Shown here: positions 16,401 to 24,276 of the stretch, one piece after another
Layout of the letters: every line of letters begins with the position of its first letter
How positions within the stretch are numbered: position 1 is the stretch's first letter
Assembly: GCF_001984575.1 (NCBI RefSeq)
Contig: NZ_LZNS01000001.1
Span: 6,077,487-6,124,372, forward strand
Reading direction: 5' to 3'
Length of the DNA: 46,886 bases
Origin: Streptomyces sp. MP131-18
GTDB taxonomy: Bacteria > Actinomycetota > Actinomycetes > Streptomycetales > Streptomycetaceae
The notes under the pieces: model-generated
The model's database searches: none
The model's input: the letters and a program-made list of their open reading frames with translations, nothing else
What the model was told of the DNA's origin: nothing
Translations under genes and position numbers: made by a program

Positions 16401-18218
16401 CTACCTCCTCTCGGGGGACCGGTGGGGCGGGACCAACCCGGCCCGTGGTGTGCGCAGTCCACGGGCCAGGAAGTAGAGGCCGTGCCGCAGCACGCGCACG
16501 TGGTCGGCACCGTCGAGGCCGTCGTGGCCGGAGTCCAGCCACAGCTCCTCGCAGCGCCCGCCGGCCTCGCGCAGCGCGTTCAGGTAGCTGCGCACCTGTT
16601 CCGGCGGGCATTTGGCGTCCCGGTTCGCGGCGATGACCAGCAGGGGCGCGCGGACCGCCGAGACGTACGTCAGGGGGGAGGAGCGCGCGTAGCGCTCGGG
16701 CACCTGCTCCGGGGTACCGCCGAACAGTTCGCTGTCCAGCGCGCGCAGCGCCGGGGTGGCCAGGTGCCAGGCGGTGACGTAGTCGGCGAGGGGCTTGACG
16801 GCGACCGCGGCCCGCCACAGCGCGGGTTGGCGCCCCAGCGCGAGCAGCACCAGGTACGCGCCCCACGAGGTGCCCCACAGGCCCACCGCCGCGGGATCGG
16901 CGATGCCCGCGGCGACCAGGTCGGCGCGCACCGCCGCCAGGTCGGCGATCTGCGTCCATCCCACCCCCCGGCTCCAGGCCGCGCGCCAGCGCGGGCCGTA
17001 GGCGGTGGAACCCCGGTAGTTGACCCGGGCGACCGCGAGACCGGACGCGACCAGCGAGTGAACGGCCGGGTCGTAGGCGTCCTTGTCGTGGCGTGCGGGC
17101 CCGCCGTGCACGAGGAACACGACGGGGCCCGGCGCGGTGCGCCCGGGCGGCAGGGCGAGCAGCGTGTGCACCGGCCCGTCGGGCCCGTCGGTCCACCGCT
17201 CCCGCACCTCGGCGTCCAGCGGCGGCGGGGAGGGCGGCGGCGGGGGCAGATGCCGGGTGGTCGGGCCGAAGGAGAGGACGCGGGCGGGCGTCGTGGTGTC
17301 GGTGAACAGGCAGTGCACGGTGCCGTCGGCCTCGGCCGTGGCGTCCAGCACCGTTCCCGGCGGCGCCGGTACCGTCCGGGTGCGGGCGCGGTCCAGGTCG
17401 GCCGAGGTCAGGACGCTGCGGCCGTGGCGTTCCTGCCGGATGAGGACCCGCCGCCCCCGCGGGTACCACTGGGCGGTGATCTCGGTGTCGAACGTGCACC
17501 CCGGGTGGGCGGTGAGGCCCCGGTCGGCGCGCCAGGTCACCACCTGGTAGCCGTCGGCGTGTTCGCGCACCAGCAGCAGTTCCGCGTGGCCGGGGGCGAA
17601 GCCGAGCGGCCAGACGCGGCCCCCGCGGCCGGACAGTACCGCGGCGACCCGGCCGCGCGGGGCGAGGACGGTGACCGCCTCATGGTCCCCGGGGGCGCGG
17701 GCGACGGCCAGCAGCCCGGCCTGCGGGCAGTACCCGGCCAGCCGCGCCCGGCCGGGGAAGCGCAGCACGTGCCGGGGCGGCGCGCCGCGCCGGCCGATCC
17801 GCACGGTCAGGCCCTCGTCGTCCGCAAGACCGGCCGCGGCCATCGTCCCGCCGGGGAGGACAAGACCGGCCGGGCGGCCCCGAGGCACGGCGTCGGCGAA
17901 CGCGGGAACGTCGGGACCGCCGGCGAAGTCCTGCGTCCGCCACTCCCCGGTGCCGTCGGCCCGTTCCGCGAACCACCAGATCACGCCGTGCGGATCGATG
18001 GCGCACCGCACCGTTCCCGCGGGCCGGTCGGTGACCTGGCGCGCCTCCCGGCGGCCCGCGTGCCAGGCGAAGACCTCGCAGCGCCCCCGGGCATCCCCGA
18101 CGAACGCCATCAGCGCCGGGTTGTCACGGCAGACCGACGGCAGGACCGGCCGGGAGACGGTGAACTGCCCCGCGTCCGCGCCGCTCGTCCCCGTACTGCT
18201 CGTCCCCGCGCCGCTCAT
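16401..18218 (-). CDS. Prolyl-oligopeptidase-like serine protease, S9 family; candidate RiPP leader peptidase or cyclase
   Basis: 605 residues; ATG at 18218 overlaps the MFS stop as ATGA and has GAGGAGG upstream. An N-terminal beta-propeller-like half (to about residue 350) precedes the alpha/beta-hydrolase domain. The triad is Ser451 in GTSWGAY, Asp534 in NRDAKCP and His565 in DSGHDG; the oxyanion region reads VFLVHGGP. The nucleophile elbow GTSWGA deviates from the usual GGSYGG. There is no signal peptide, so it acts in the cytoplasm. S9 enzymes are known to remove class III lanthipeptide leaders (FlaP) and to macrocyclise peptides in plants and fungi (PCY1, POPB). The last codons AGG AGG TAG form the precursor gene's ribosome-binding site, coupling the two genes. 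Confidence 0.85.
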   Translation of the reverse strand: MSGAGTSSTGTSGADAGQFTVSRPVLPSVCRDNPALMAFVGDARGRCEVFAWHAGRREARQVTDRPAGTVRCAIDPHGVIWWFAERADGTGEWRTQDFAGGPDVPAFADAVPRGRPAGLVLPGGTMAAAGLADDEGLTVRIGRRGAPPRHVLRFPGRARLAGYCPQAGLLAVARAPGDHEAVTVLAPRGRVAAVLSGRGGRVWPLGFAPGHAELLLVREHADGYQVVTWRADRGLTAHPGCTFDTEITAQWYPRGRRVLIRQERHGRSVLTSADLDRARTRTVPAPPGTVLDATAEADGTVHCLFTDTTTPARVLSFGPTTRHLPPPPPSPPPLDAEVRERWTDGPDGPVHTLLALPPGRTAPGPVVFLVHGGPARHDKDAYDPAVHSLVASGLAVARVNYRGSTAYGPRWRAAWSRGVGWTQIADLAAVRADLVAAGIADPAAVGLWGTSWGAYLVLLALGRQPALWRAAVAVKPLADYVTAWHLATPALRALDSELFGGTPEQVPERYARSSPLTYVSAVRAPLLVIAANRDAKCPPEQVRSYLNALREAGGRCEELWLDSGHDGLDGADHVRVLRHGLYFLARGLRTPRAGLVPPHRSPERR

Positions 18219-19495
18219 CCCGCCTCCTCGCGCGCCGGGCCCGGCAGCGCCGCCGCGGCGGCGCCGTCCTCCGACGCCCGCAGGGCGGGGGCCACCACCC
18301 GCGAGGCGTACACCGCCACCATCGCCATCACCCCGGCCCCGGCCACCGCCACCCCCGCGGTGCCGGCCACGGCGACCAGGGCGCCGGCGACGAGCGGCGC
18401 GGCGGTGGTCGCGATCCCGGAGACGGTGTTGAGCACCGTGCCGACCCGGGCCTGCAAATCGGGCGGGGTGACCGCGATGGCCCTGGCGGCCAGCAGCACG
18501 GCCAGGGTCGGCACCAGCAGCGACACCATCGCGAACAGCGCGCCGTAGGCCCACGCCCCGGTCGCGAGAGCCAGCCCCGCGGCCACCACGACCACCGCCC
18601 AGGACACCAGCACCGCGAGCCGCGCGGCCGACACCCGCCGCGCCAGGCGCGGCGCGATCAGCGCCCCGGCCACGCCCGCCGCCCCGGCCACGGCCAGCAC
18701 CGTGCCGATCGCCACGGTGCCTGCGCCGTGCCGTTCCAGGGTGAAGACCGCTCCGTAGTACAGGGCGGCCAGCACCCCGTTGACGCCGGTCATCCACCAC
18801 AGCACCCCGCGCAGGAACGGCCGGCCGCCGACGAACCGCAGGCCCTCGCGCAGGTCGGTGACCACCGTGGCCGCCCCCCGCCAGCGGGGCCCCCGGCCGG
18901 TGCCGAGCGCCAGATCGGTGCGGACTCCGCGGACGCACACCACGGCGAGGAGGTAGGTGAACGCGTCGACGGCGAACGGCAGCCAGCGGGCGGCGTGGAA
19001 CAGCGCCCCGCCCAGCACGGGGCCGACCACGAGCGCCCCCTGTTCGCCGGCCTGGAGCCGGGAGACCGCCCGCGGATACCCCGCGGGCGCCACCACCGCG
19101 GCCACCCACCCCTGCGCGGCGGCGGCGTAGACGCAGGTGGCGATCCGTTCCACGGTCACCGCCAGGCACAGGGCGACCAGGGGCGGCCGGTCGCCCGTGG
19201 CCAGGAACGCGACCGTGCCCATGGCCGCGGCGCCGGTCAGCGCCGCGCAGACCATCAGGGGGCGGCGCGCGCCGCGGTCGGCCAGGACGGCGGCGAACGG
19301 TCCCGCGGCCAGTCCGGCGAGCAGGGACACCGACACGACGGCGCCGGCGAGTGCGGGGGAGTGCCCGGCGGCGAGGAGTAACAGCGGGAGGACGACGCCG
19401 GAGACCTGGGTGCCCAGGGAGTCGGCGGCCGACGCGGTCCACAGGAGCCGGAAGTCATGTGATGACGTCGTGTGTCTGCTGTGGAGACCCGTCAT
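18215..19495 (-). CDS. MFS exporter, first gene of the RiPP operon
   Basis: 426 residues; ATG at 19495 preceded by GGAGGAGGTGAC, an almost ideal ribosome-binding site, with the open frame upstream rejected. About 12 membrane segments; loop LADRGARRPLMV after segment 2 is the MFS motif A. The pattern (VVLPLLLLAAGHSPALAGAVVSVSLLAGLAAGPFAAVLADR) resembles MFS_3/EntS-type exporters. In this operon it most probably exports the mature peptide and may confer self-resistance; this is inference from position. Its stop overlaps the protease start by four bases. Confidence 0.85.
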   Translation of the reverse strand: MTGLHSRHTTSSHDFRLLWTASAADSLGTQVSGVVLPLLLLAAGHSPALAGAVVSVSLLAGLAAGPFAAVLADRGARRPLMVCAALTGAAAMGTVAFLATGDRPPLVALCLAVTVERIATCVYAAAAQGWVAAVVAPAGYPRAVSRLQAGEQGALVVGPVLGGALFHAARWLPFAVDAFTYLLAVVCVRGVRTDLALGTGRGPRWRGAATVVTDLREGLRFVGGRPFLRGVLWWMTGVNGVLAALYYGAVFTLERHGAGTVAIGTVLAVAGAAGVAGALIAPRLARRVSAARLAVLVSWAVVVVAAGLALATGAWAYGALFAMVSLLVPTLAVLLAARAIAVTPPDLQARVGTVLNTVSGIATTAAPLVAGALVAVAGTAGVAVAGAGVMAMVAVYASRVVAPALRASEDGAAAAALPGPAREEAG

Positions 19496-19523
19496 GTCAC
19501 CTCCTCCGATGTGAGAGCACCGG

Positions 19524-19552
19524 ATGCTAGGAGAGGTGGTGGAGCGCCACAA
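19524..19552 (-). promoter_or_regulatory. Candidate promoter of the RiPP operon
   Basis: On the minus strand TTGTGG (19552-19547), a 17-base spacer and TAGCAT (19529-19524) resemble an actinobacterial vegetative promoter; transcription would begin about 20 bases before the start codon, leaving room for the strong ribosome-binding site. The -35 match is moderate. Confidence 0.4.
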
Positions 19553-19948
19553 GGACGCGCGTAGAGCAGCGGCCCGGCCCTCCTCGGGTGTGTGCAGAAG
19601 TTGAGGGGGGATGTGAAAAATCCGCGTTCGGGGAGGGTGGCGCGGTCCCGCGGCGCCTCCGCTGCCTTTGCTTCCGTGAGCCGCTCGGCGGTGAGGGGGC
19701 GCGTGCGCCGCATGCGGCGGTGCGTTCGCGCCGCTTCGGGGCCGCGGGGAGTGGGGGACCTGCTGGGGTCCACGGGGAACGCGAGGCGGCGGCGCGTCCG
19801 TTTCGCCCGCACCCGGCCTCGGCGGCGGGCGTTCTCGTCAGCGAATCACCGTCCGGTGTGCGCGGGGCGGGCCGCGCGGCGGCGGTTGGCCGGATAACGC
19901 GCCTCCGGCCACCGTTTTGAGCCGCGCGCCCCGCGGGCGGGCCGGCCG
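19553..19948. other. Intergenic region without a supported gene
   Basis: 396 bases between the RiPP promoter and the end of the MarR-GNAT gene. Plus-strand frames of about 100 codons exist but consist of Arg/Gly/Ala-rich shadow sequence with no ribosome-binding site. I see no strong hairpin. Confidence 0.4.
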
Positions 19949-20848
19949 TCACCCCGGCGGAGGTGCCGCAACGTGCTTCTCGAACCAGTGGTGCGCGTAC
20001 GGCTCGTCGTTGAAGGCGGGCACCTCGCGGAAGCCGGCGGAGTGGTACAGGCCGATCGCGGCGGTGAGCGCCTTGTTGGTGTCCAGGCGCAGCACGGTGT
20101 GCCCCGCCCGGGCGGCCCGCGTCTCCAGCTCGGCCAGGAAGCGGCGCCCCAGGCCGAGGCCCCGCGCGCGGGGTGCCACCCACATGCGCTTGATCTCCGC
20201 CGGGGCGTCGGGCGGCAGTTTCAGCCCGGCGCAGCCGACGGGCTCGCCGTGCAGCCGGGCGACGAGGAACAGGCCGTGCGGGGGCCTGAGGGCGCCCGCG
20301 TCGGGCAGCAGGCTGTGGCCCGGGTCGAAACCGGTGTCGAAGCACGCCTGCATTTCGGCGAAGTACGACCGCAGGCAGTGCCGGGCGTCGGGGTGGTCGG
20401 GGTCGGTGGGCTCCAGGACCACGGTGGCGGCCGTCAGCAGGTGTTCGACCTCCGCCATGGCGGCGACGAGCCGGGCGCGCTGGTCCGCGTTGAGCGGTCC
20501 GAGCAGCGAACGGGCCAGGTCGTCGCTGCGGCCGTCGAGCGCGGCGCGCTCCGCGCGGCCGGCCTCGGTGAGCCGCACGGTCCGCACCCGCCGGTCCCCC
20601 GGCCGGGTCTCCACGGTCACCAGGCCGCCGGTCTCCAGGGCACGGAGCAGGCGGCTGACGTACCCGGAGTCGAGCCCGAGCCGCTCCCGCAACTGCCGCA
20701 CGTCGCGGCCCTCTTCGCCGATCTCCCACAGCAGCCTGGCCTCGCCGACGGGCCGGTCGCGGCCCAGGTAACGGTCGTGGAGCACCCCCACGCGCGCGGT
20801 GACGGCGCGGTTGAACCGCCGCAACTGGTCGATCTGCGCTGCATCCAT
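19949..20848 (-). CDS. MarR-type helix-turn-helix fused to a GNAT acetyltransferase domain
   Basis: 299 residues from the ATG at 20848. Residues 1-145 form a MarR winged helix (RDVRQLRERLGLDSGYVSRLLRALETGGLV, then a wing VETRPGDRRVRTVRLT). Residues about 150-299 are a GNAT domain with the acetyl-CoA loop RARGLGLGRRFL and the C-terminal GLYHSAGFREVPAFN. This bifunctional family is common in Streptomyces; whether the acetyltransferase acts on a small molecule or protein is unknown. It follows the phosphotransferase-like gene by 9 bases and is probably co-transcribed with it and the MFS gene. Confidence 0.88.
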   Translation of the reverse strand: MDAAQIDQLRRFNRAVTARVGVLHDRYLGRDRPVGEARLLWEIGEEGRDVRQLRERLGLDSGYVSRLLRALETGGLVTVETRPGDRRVRTVRLTEAGRAERAALDGRSDDLARSLLGPLNADQRARLVAAMAEVEHLLTAATVVLEPTDPDHPDARHCLRSYFAEMQACFDTGFDPGHSLLPDAGALRPPHGLFLVARLHGEPVGCAGLKLPPDAPAEIKRMWVAPRARGLGLGRRFLAELETRAARAGHTVLRLDTNKALTAAIGLYHSAGFREVPAFNDEPYAHHWFEKHVAAPPPG

Positions 20849-20857
20849 TCTCTGACT

Positions 20858-21790
20858 CTAGTCAGGTAACTTTCGGTGTGCGACCCCCGGCCCCGGGCCC
20901 GACCAGACGGACGCGAGCACGCGGTCGAGTGCCTTCGTACCGGCTGGTGCCCAGGTCGGCTTGCCGCCGGGGAGGCCGCGTTCGCCCGCCTGGCCGATGC
21001 AGACGAGCATCACTCCGAGCAGCACGGCCCATCCCCGTGCGCGGCGGATCGTCGCCTCGTCCGCGGGCGCGTACACCTCGAAGAAGCGGGTGTCCGCGCC
21101 CGCGGGCAGGAGCAGCCAGGCGGCCGCGAGGTCGGCCGCCGGGTCGCCGGCGCAGAGTTCGCCGAAGTCGACGATCCCGGCGAGAGTGCCGTCGGCGACG
21201 ACGGTGTTCGCCGGGTGGAGGTCGCCGTGCAGCCATACCGGCGGGCCCGCCCAGCCGGGCGCGGCGAGGGCGTCGTGCCACACGTCGAGCACGGCGCGCG
21301 GCACGCGCGTGGCGACGTCCCGGAACTGGGCGTCCATACCCGCGATGTGTGTGCCGAGGGGAACGCTGCGCAGTCGGCTGGTGGGCGCGTCGGGCGGCGC
21401 CTGCCGGTGGAGGGCCCGCAGGAAGCCCGCCAGGGCGTCGGCCGCGTGGTGGCCCCGGCTGATCGGCGCGCGGTCGGCCGGCTCGCCCGGTACCCACGCG
21501 GCGATGGTCCAGGGCTTCGGGAAGCGCGCGGTCGGCTCGCCGAGCCGCAGGGGGACCGGCACCGGCAGCGGCAGGCGGGGGGCCAGGCGGGGCAGCCACG
21601 TGTGCTCCTTGCGGAGCAGGCCGGGGGCGCGCTCTGTGCGGGGCAGGCGTACGGCCAGTTCGTCGCCGAGACGCCACAGTTGGTTGTCCCAGCCGAGGGG
21701 TGCCGGGCAGAGGGCGAGGTCGGCGAGGTCCGGGTGCTGCGCCCGCAGGAGGGCACGCAGGCCGGGCTCGTCCAACTCGGCCTCGTCCAC
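20858..21790 (-). CDS. Aminoglycoside phosphotransferase-like (APH/choline kinase fold) protein
   Basis: 310 residues; GTG at 21790, 40 bases after the MFS stop. The catalytic loop HGDLHPAN (188-195, Asp190) and the metal-binding IVDFGE 15 residues later are both intact, so the kinase should be active; the N-terminal ATP-binding part reads LGWDNQLWRLGDELAVRLPRT. This family phosphorylates hydroxyl groups of antibiotics or small metabolites; the substrate cannot be predicted. Its operon mates, a DHA2-type exporter and an acetyltransferase, suggest drug detoxification. Confidence 0.85.
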   Translation of the reverse strand: MDEAELDEPGLRALLRAQHPDLADLALCPAPLGWDNQLWRLGDELAVRLPRTERAPGLLRKEHTWLPRLAPRLPLPVPVPLRLGEPTARFPKPWTIAAWVPGEPADRAPISRGHHAADALAGFLRALHRQAPPDAPTSRLRSVPLGTHIAGMDAQFRDVATRVPRAVLDVWHDALAAPGWAGPPVWLHGDLHPANTVVADGTLAGIVDFGELCAGDPAADLAAAWLLLPAGADTRFFEVYAPADEATIRRARGWAVLLGVMLVCIGQAGERGLPGGKPTWAPAGTKALDRVLASVWSGPGPGVAHRKLPD

Positions 21791-21830
21791 GTGGGCCGTC
21801 TCCCTGGTCGTCGGTTATCGGTCGGCCGGT

Positions 21831-23306
21831 TTACTGCCCGCCCCGGAGTGCGCCGACGGTGTCGGGGCTGGCGGGGGGCGGTGCGTGCTGGGTCGGTGGG
21901 CCGGGCGGGCGGTGGGCGGGCAGGAAGGCGGCGATGGCCAGGGCGGCGAGGGCGGCGCCGGCGCCGATGGCCATGACGACGCGGAAGCCGTTCTGGCTCG
22001 GCACGGTGGTGGCCCCGAGCGTGAAGGTCATCTGGGCGAGGACGACTGCCGCGACGGCGCTGGAGACGGAGGTGCCGATGGAACGCATCAGGGTGTTGAG
22101 GCTGTTGGCCGCGGCAGTTTCCGAGACGGGCACGGCGGCCATGATCAGGGCCGGCATGGCGCCGTAGGCGAGCCCGATGCCGGCGCCGATCACCGCGGAG
22201 ACCAGGACGAGCTGCCAGATCGCCGACATGAGCACGGTGCCGAGTCCGTACCCGGCCGCGACGACGACGGCGCCCGCCATCAGCGTGACCTTGGGTCCGC
22301 GGGTGCGGGAGATGAGCGCGGACATCGGCGCGACGGCCATCATGACCAGGCCGGAGGGGCCCATGACCAGGCCGACGGTCAGCATCGACGCGCCCAGGCC
22401 GTAGCCGGTGGCCTCCGGCAGCTGGAGCAGCTGGGGCAGCACGAGCGACATCGCGAACATCGCGAAGCCGAAGACGGCGGAGGCGAGGTTGGTCAGCAGC
22501 ACCTGGCGGCGCACGGTGGTGCGCAGGTCGACCAGCGGTTGGGCCGCGCGCCGTTCCCACAAGACCCACAGGACGAGGATGGCGGCCGAGGCGCAGAACA
22601 GGCCGAGGGTGAGCCCGCTGGTCCAGCCCCAGTCGCCGCCCTTGGAGATCGCGAGCAGCAGGCAGACCAGCGCCGCGGACAGCCCGGCGGCGCCGACCAG
22701 GTCGAAACGCCCGCCGCCGCGGACCCCGGATTCGGGAATGAGGAGCACCACGAACGCGGTGGCGAGTGCGCCCATGCCGGCCGCACCCCAGAACAAAACG
22801 TGCCAGTCGACGCGTTCGGCGAGGAAGGCGGACGCGGGCAGGCCGAGCGCGCCGCCGATGCCGAGCGAGGCGCTCATCAGCGCGGTGGCGGCGCCGAGCC
22901 GGTGGGGCGGCAGCTCGTCGCGCATGATGCTGATGCCCAGCGGGATGACGCCCGCGGCAAGGCCCTGGAGCGTACGTCCGACGATCATCGGTATCAGGCT
23001 GTCGCTGAGCGCGCCGATCACCGAGCCCGTGATCAGCAGGCCGAGGCTGACCAGGAGCATGCGCCGCTTGCCGTACATGTCCCCGAGGCGGCCCGTCACC
23101 GGGGTGGCGACGGCTCCGGCGAGGAGCGTCGCGGTGATCGCCCAGGCGGCGTCGGACGACGAGGCGTTCAGGAGCCGGGGCAGCTCGGGCACCAGCGGAA
23201 TCATGATCGTCTGCATCAGGGACACGACGATTCCCGCCAGGGCGAGCACCGCGACGATGCTGTTGGCGGACTTCGTCGCGGCCGGGGGTGGCGTACTCGT
23301 CACCAC
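21831..23306 (-). CDS. DHA2-type MFS multidrug exporter
   Basis: 491 residues from a GTG at 23306 (a second GTG follows at once), with GGAGGT 8 bases upstream. About 14 membrane segments, motif A GRLGDMYGKRR and motif C-like ISIMRDELPPHRLGAATALMSASLGIGGALGLP, the features of the EmrB/QacA drug:proton antiporter family. It is divergent from a TetR gene across 97 bases that hold a strong palindrome, the usual arrangement for a drug-inducible pump. Confidence 0.9.
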   Translation of the reverse strand: MVTSTPPPAATKSANSIVAVLALAGIVVSLMQTIMIPLVPELPRLLNASSSDAAWAITATLLAGAVATPVTGRLGDMYGKRRMLLVSLGLLITGSVIGALSDSLIPMIVGRTLQGLAAGVIPLGISIMRDELPPHRLGAATALMSASLGIGGALGLPASAFLAERVDWHVLFWGAAGMGALATAFVVLLIPESGVRGGGRFDLVGAAGLSAALVCLLLAISKGGDWGWTSGLTLGLFCASAAILVLWVLWERRAAQPLVDLRTTVRRQVLLTNLASAVFGFAMFAMSLVLPQLLQLPEATGYGLGASMLTVGLVMGPSGLVMMAVAPMSALISRTRGPKVTLMAGAVVVAAGYGLGTVLMSAIWQLVLVSAVIGAGIGLAYGAMPALIMAAVPVSETAAANSLNTLMRSIGTSVSSAVAAVVLAQMTFTLGATTVPSQNGFRVVMAIGAGAALAALAIAAFLPAHRPPGPPTQHAPPPASPDTVGALRGGQ

Positions 23307-23326
23307 TGGTGACCTCCGTGTCGGCG

Positions 23327-23350
23327 TTTAAGTCATGCGCTTGACGTAAA
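23327..23350. promoter_or_regulatory. Palindromic operator between the MFS and TetR genes
   Basis: An AT-tipped imperfect palindrome, TTTA-N-GTCA-N-GC/GC-N-TGAC-N-TAAA, symmetric at 20 of 24 bases, with core GTCATGCGCTTGAC (23332-23345). It lies 20 bases from the MFS start and 53 from the TetR start, as expected for a TetR repressor controlling both. Confidence 0.75.
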
Positions 23351-23403
23351 GGTAACAGGGCGCGTTCACTGGTCTCAGCCGCCGGTGGCGAAGGGAGCGC
23401 ACG

Positions 23404-24075
23404 ATGGAGCAGACGCACGGCACCCCGGCACGGGCATCCGGCAGGTCGGCGAGAGCGGACCGGGCCGGCGGCACCAGGGAGCTGATCCTCACCGTCGCGG
23501 AGCGGCTGTTCGCGGAACGCGGGGTGTTCGCCGTGTCCAACCGGCAGATCAGCGAGGCCGCGGGGCAGGGCAACAACGCCGCCGTCGGATACCACTTCGG
23601 CACCAAGACCGACCTGCTGCGGGCCATCGTGCGCAGGCACGGCGAGCGGACGGACACGCTGCGCGTGGCGATGCTCGACGAGATCGGCGACTCCACCGAC
23701 GTGCGCGACTGGGTGTCCTGCCTCGTGCGCCCCGGCACCCGGCACCTGGCCGAGCTGGGCGCCCCCACCTGGTACGCGCGGTTCGTCGTCCAGCTGATGA
23801 CCGACCCGCAGCTGCGGGACATCGTGGTCGACGAGACCTTCGGTCCCTCGCTGGAGCGGACCGTCGACGGGCTCAACCGCTGCCTGCCCGAGCTGCCCCT
23901 GCCCGTTCGCCTCGAACGCGGCGACATGGCCCGGCACCTGCAACTGCACATGCTCGCCGAGCGCGAACGTGCGCTGGCCGAGGGCACCCACACCGCCAGG
24001 CCGACCTGGGCGGAGTACGAGACCGGGATGATCGATGCACTGATCGGCCTGTGGCTCGCCCCCGTGACGCCGTAG
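23404..24075 (+). CDS. TetR-family repressor of the adjacent exporter
   Basis: 223 residues, ATG at 23404. The helix-turn-helix covers about 22-68: RELILTVAERLFAERGVFAVSNRQISEAAGQGNNAAVGYHFGTKTDLL. The C-terminal ligand-binding half (WYARFVVQLMTDPQLRDIV) resembles the TetR_C_33-type group. It probably binds the 23327-23350 palindrome and senses a pump substrate. Confidence 0.88.
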   Translation: MEQTHGTPARASGRSARADRAGGTRELILTVAERLFAERGVFAVSNRQISEAAGQGNNAAVGYHFGTKTDLLRAIVRRHGERTDTLRVAMLDEIGDSTDVRDWVSCLVRPGTRHLAELGAPTWYARFVVQLMTDPQLRDIVVDETFGPSLERTVDGLNRCLPELPLPVRLERGDMARHLQLHMLAERERALAEGTHTARPTWAEYETGMIDALIGLWLAPVTP

Positions 24076-24276
24076 CGCCGCGCGGCGGCATCGCCGCCGC
24101 CTGCGCGTCCGTGACCGCCGCGGGCGGGGCGTGCGCGTCGGGGCGCCGCCGGTGGGCGACGGCCCGTGCGGGTCACGCGCGGTGGGTGCCTGTCGCCACC
24201 TCGCGCGTCCGTGGCTCCGCCGCCCTGTCATGCTTGACGCACTACGGTCCCTCGGACACAGGAGTGGTTCGCGAAC

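Noticed and set aside
13610..16636. A 1008-codon open frame on the plus strand
   Set aside because: It is antisense to the radical SAM and DUF5825-like genes, has Gly/Val/Glu-rich low-complexity translation and no domain; GC bias creates such frames.
19588..19920. Plus-strand frames of about 100 codons upstream of the RiPP operon, considered as a second precursor
   Set aside because: Translations are Arg/Ala/Gly-rich with no leader-core pattern and no ribosome-binding site.
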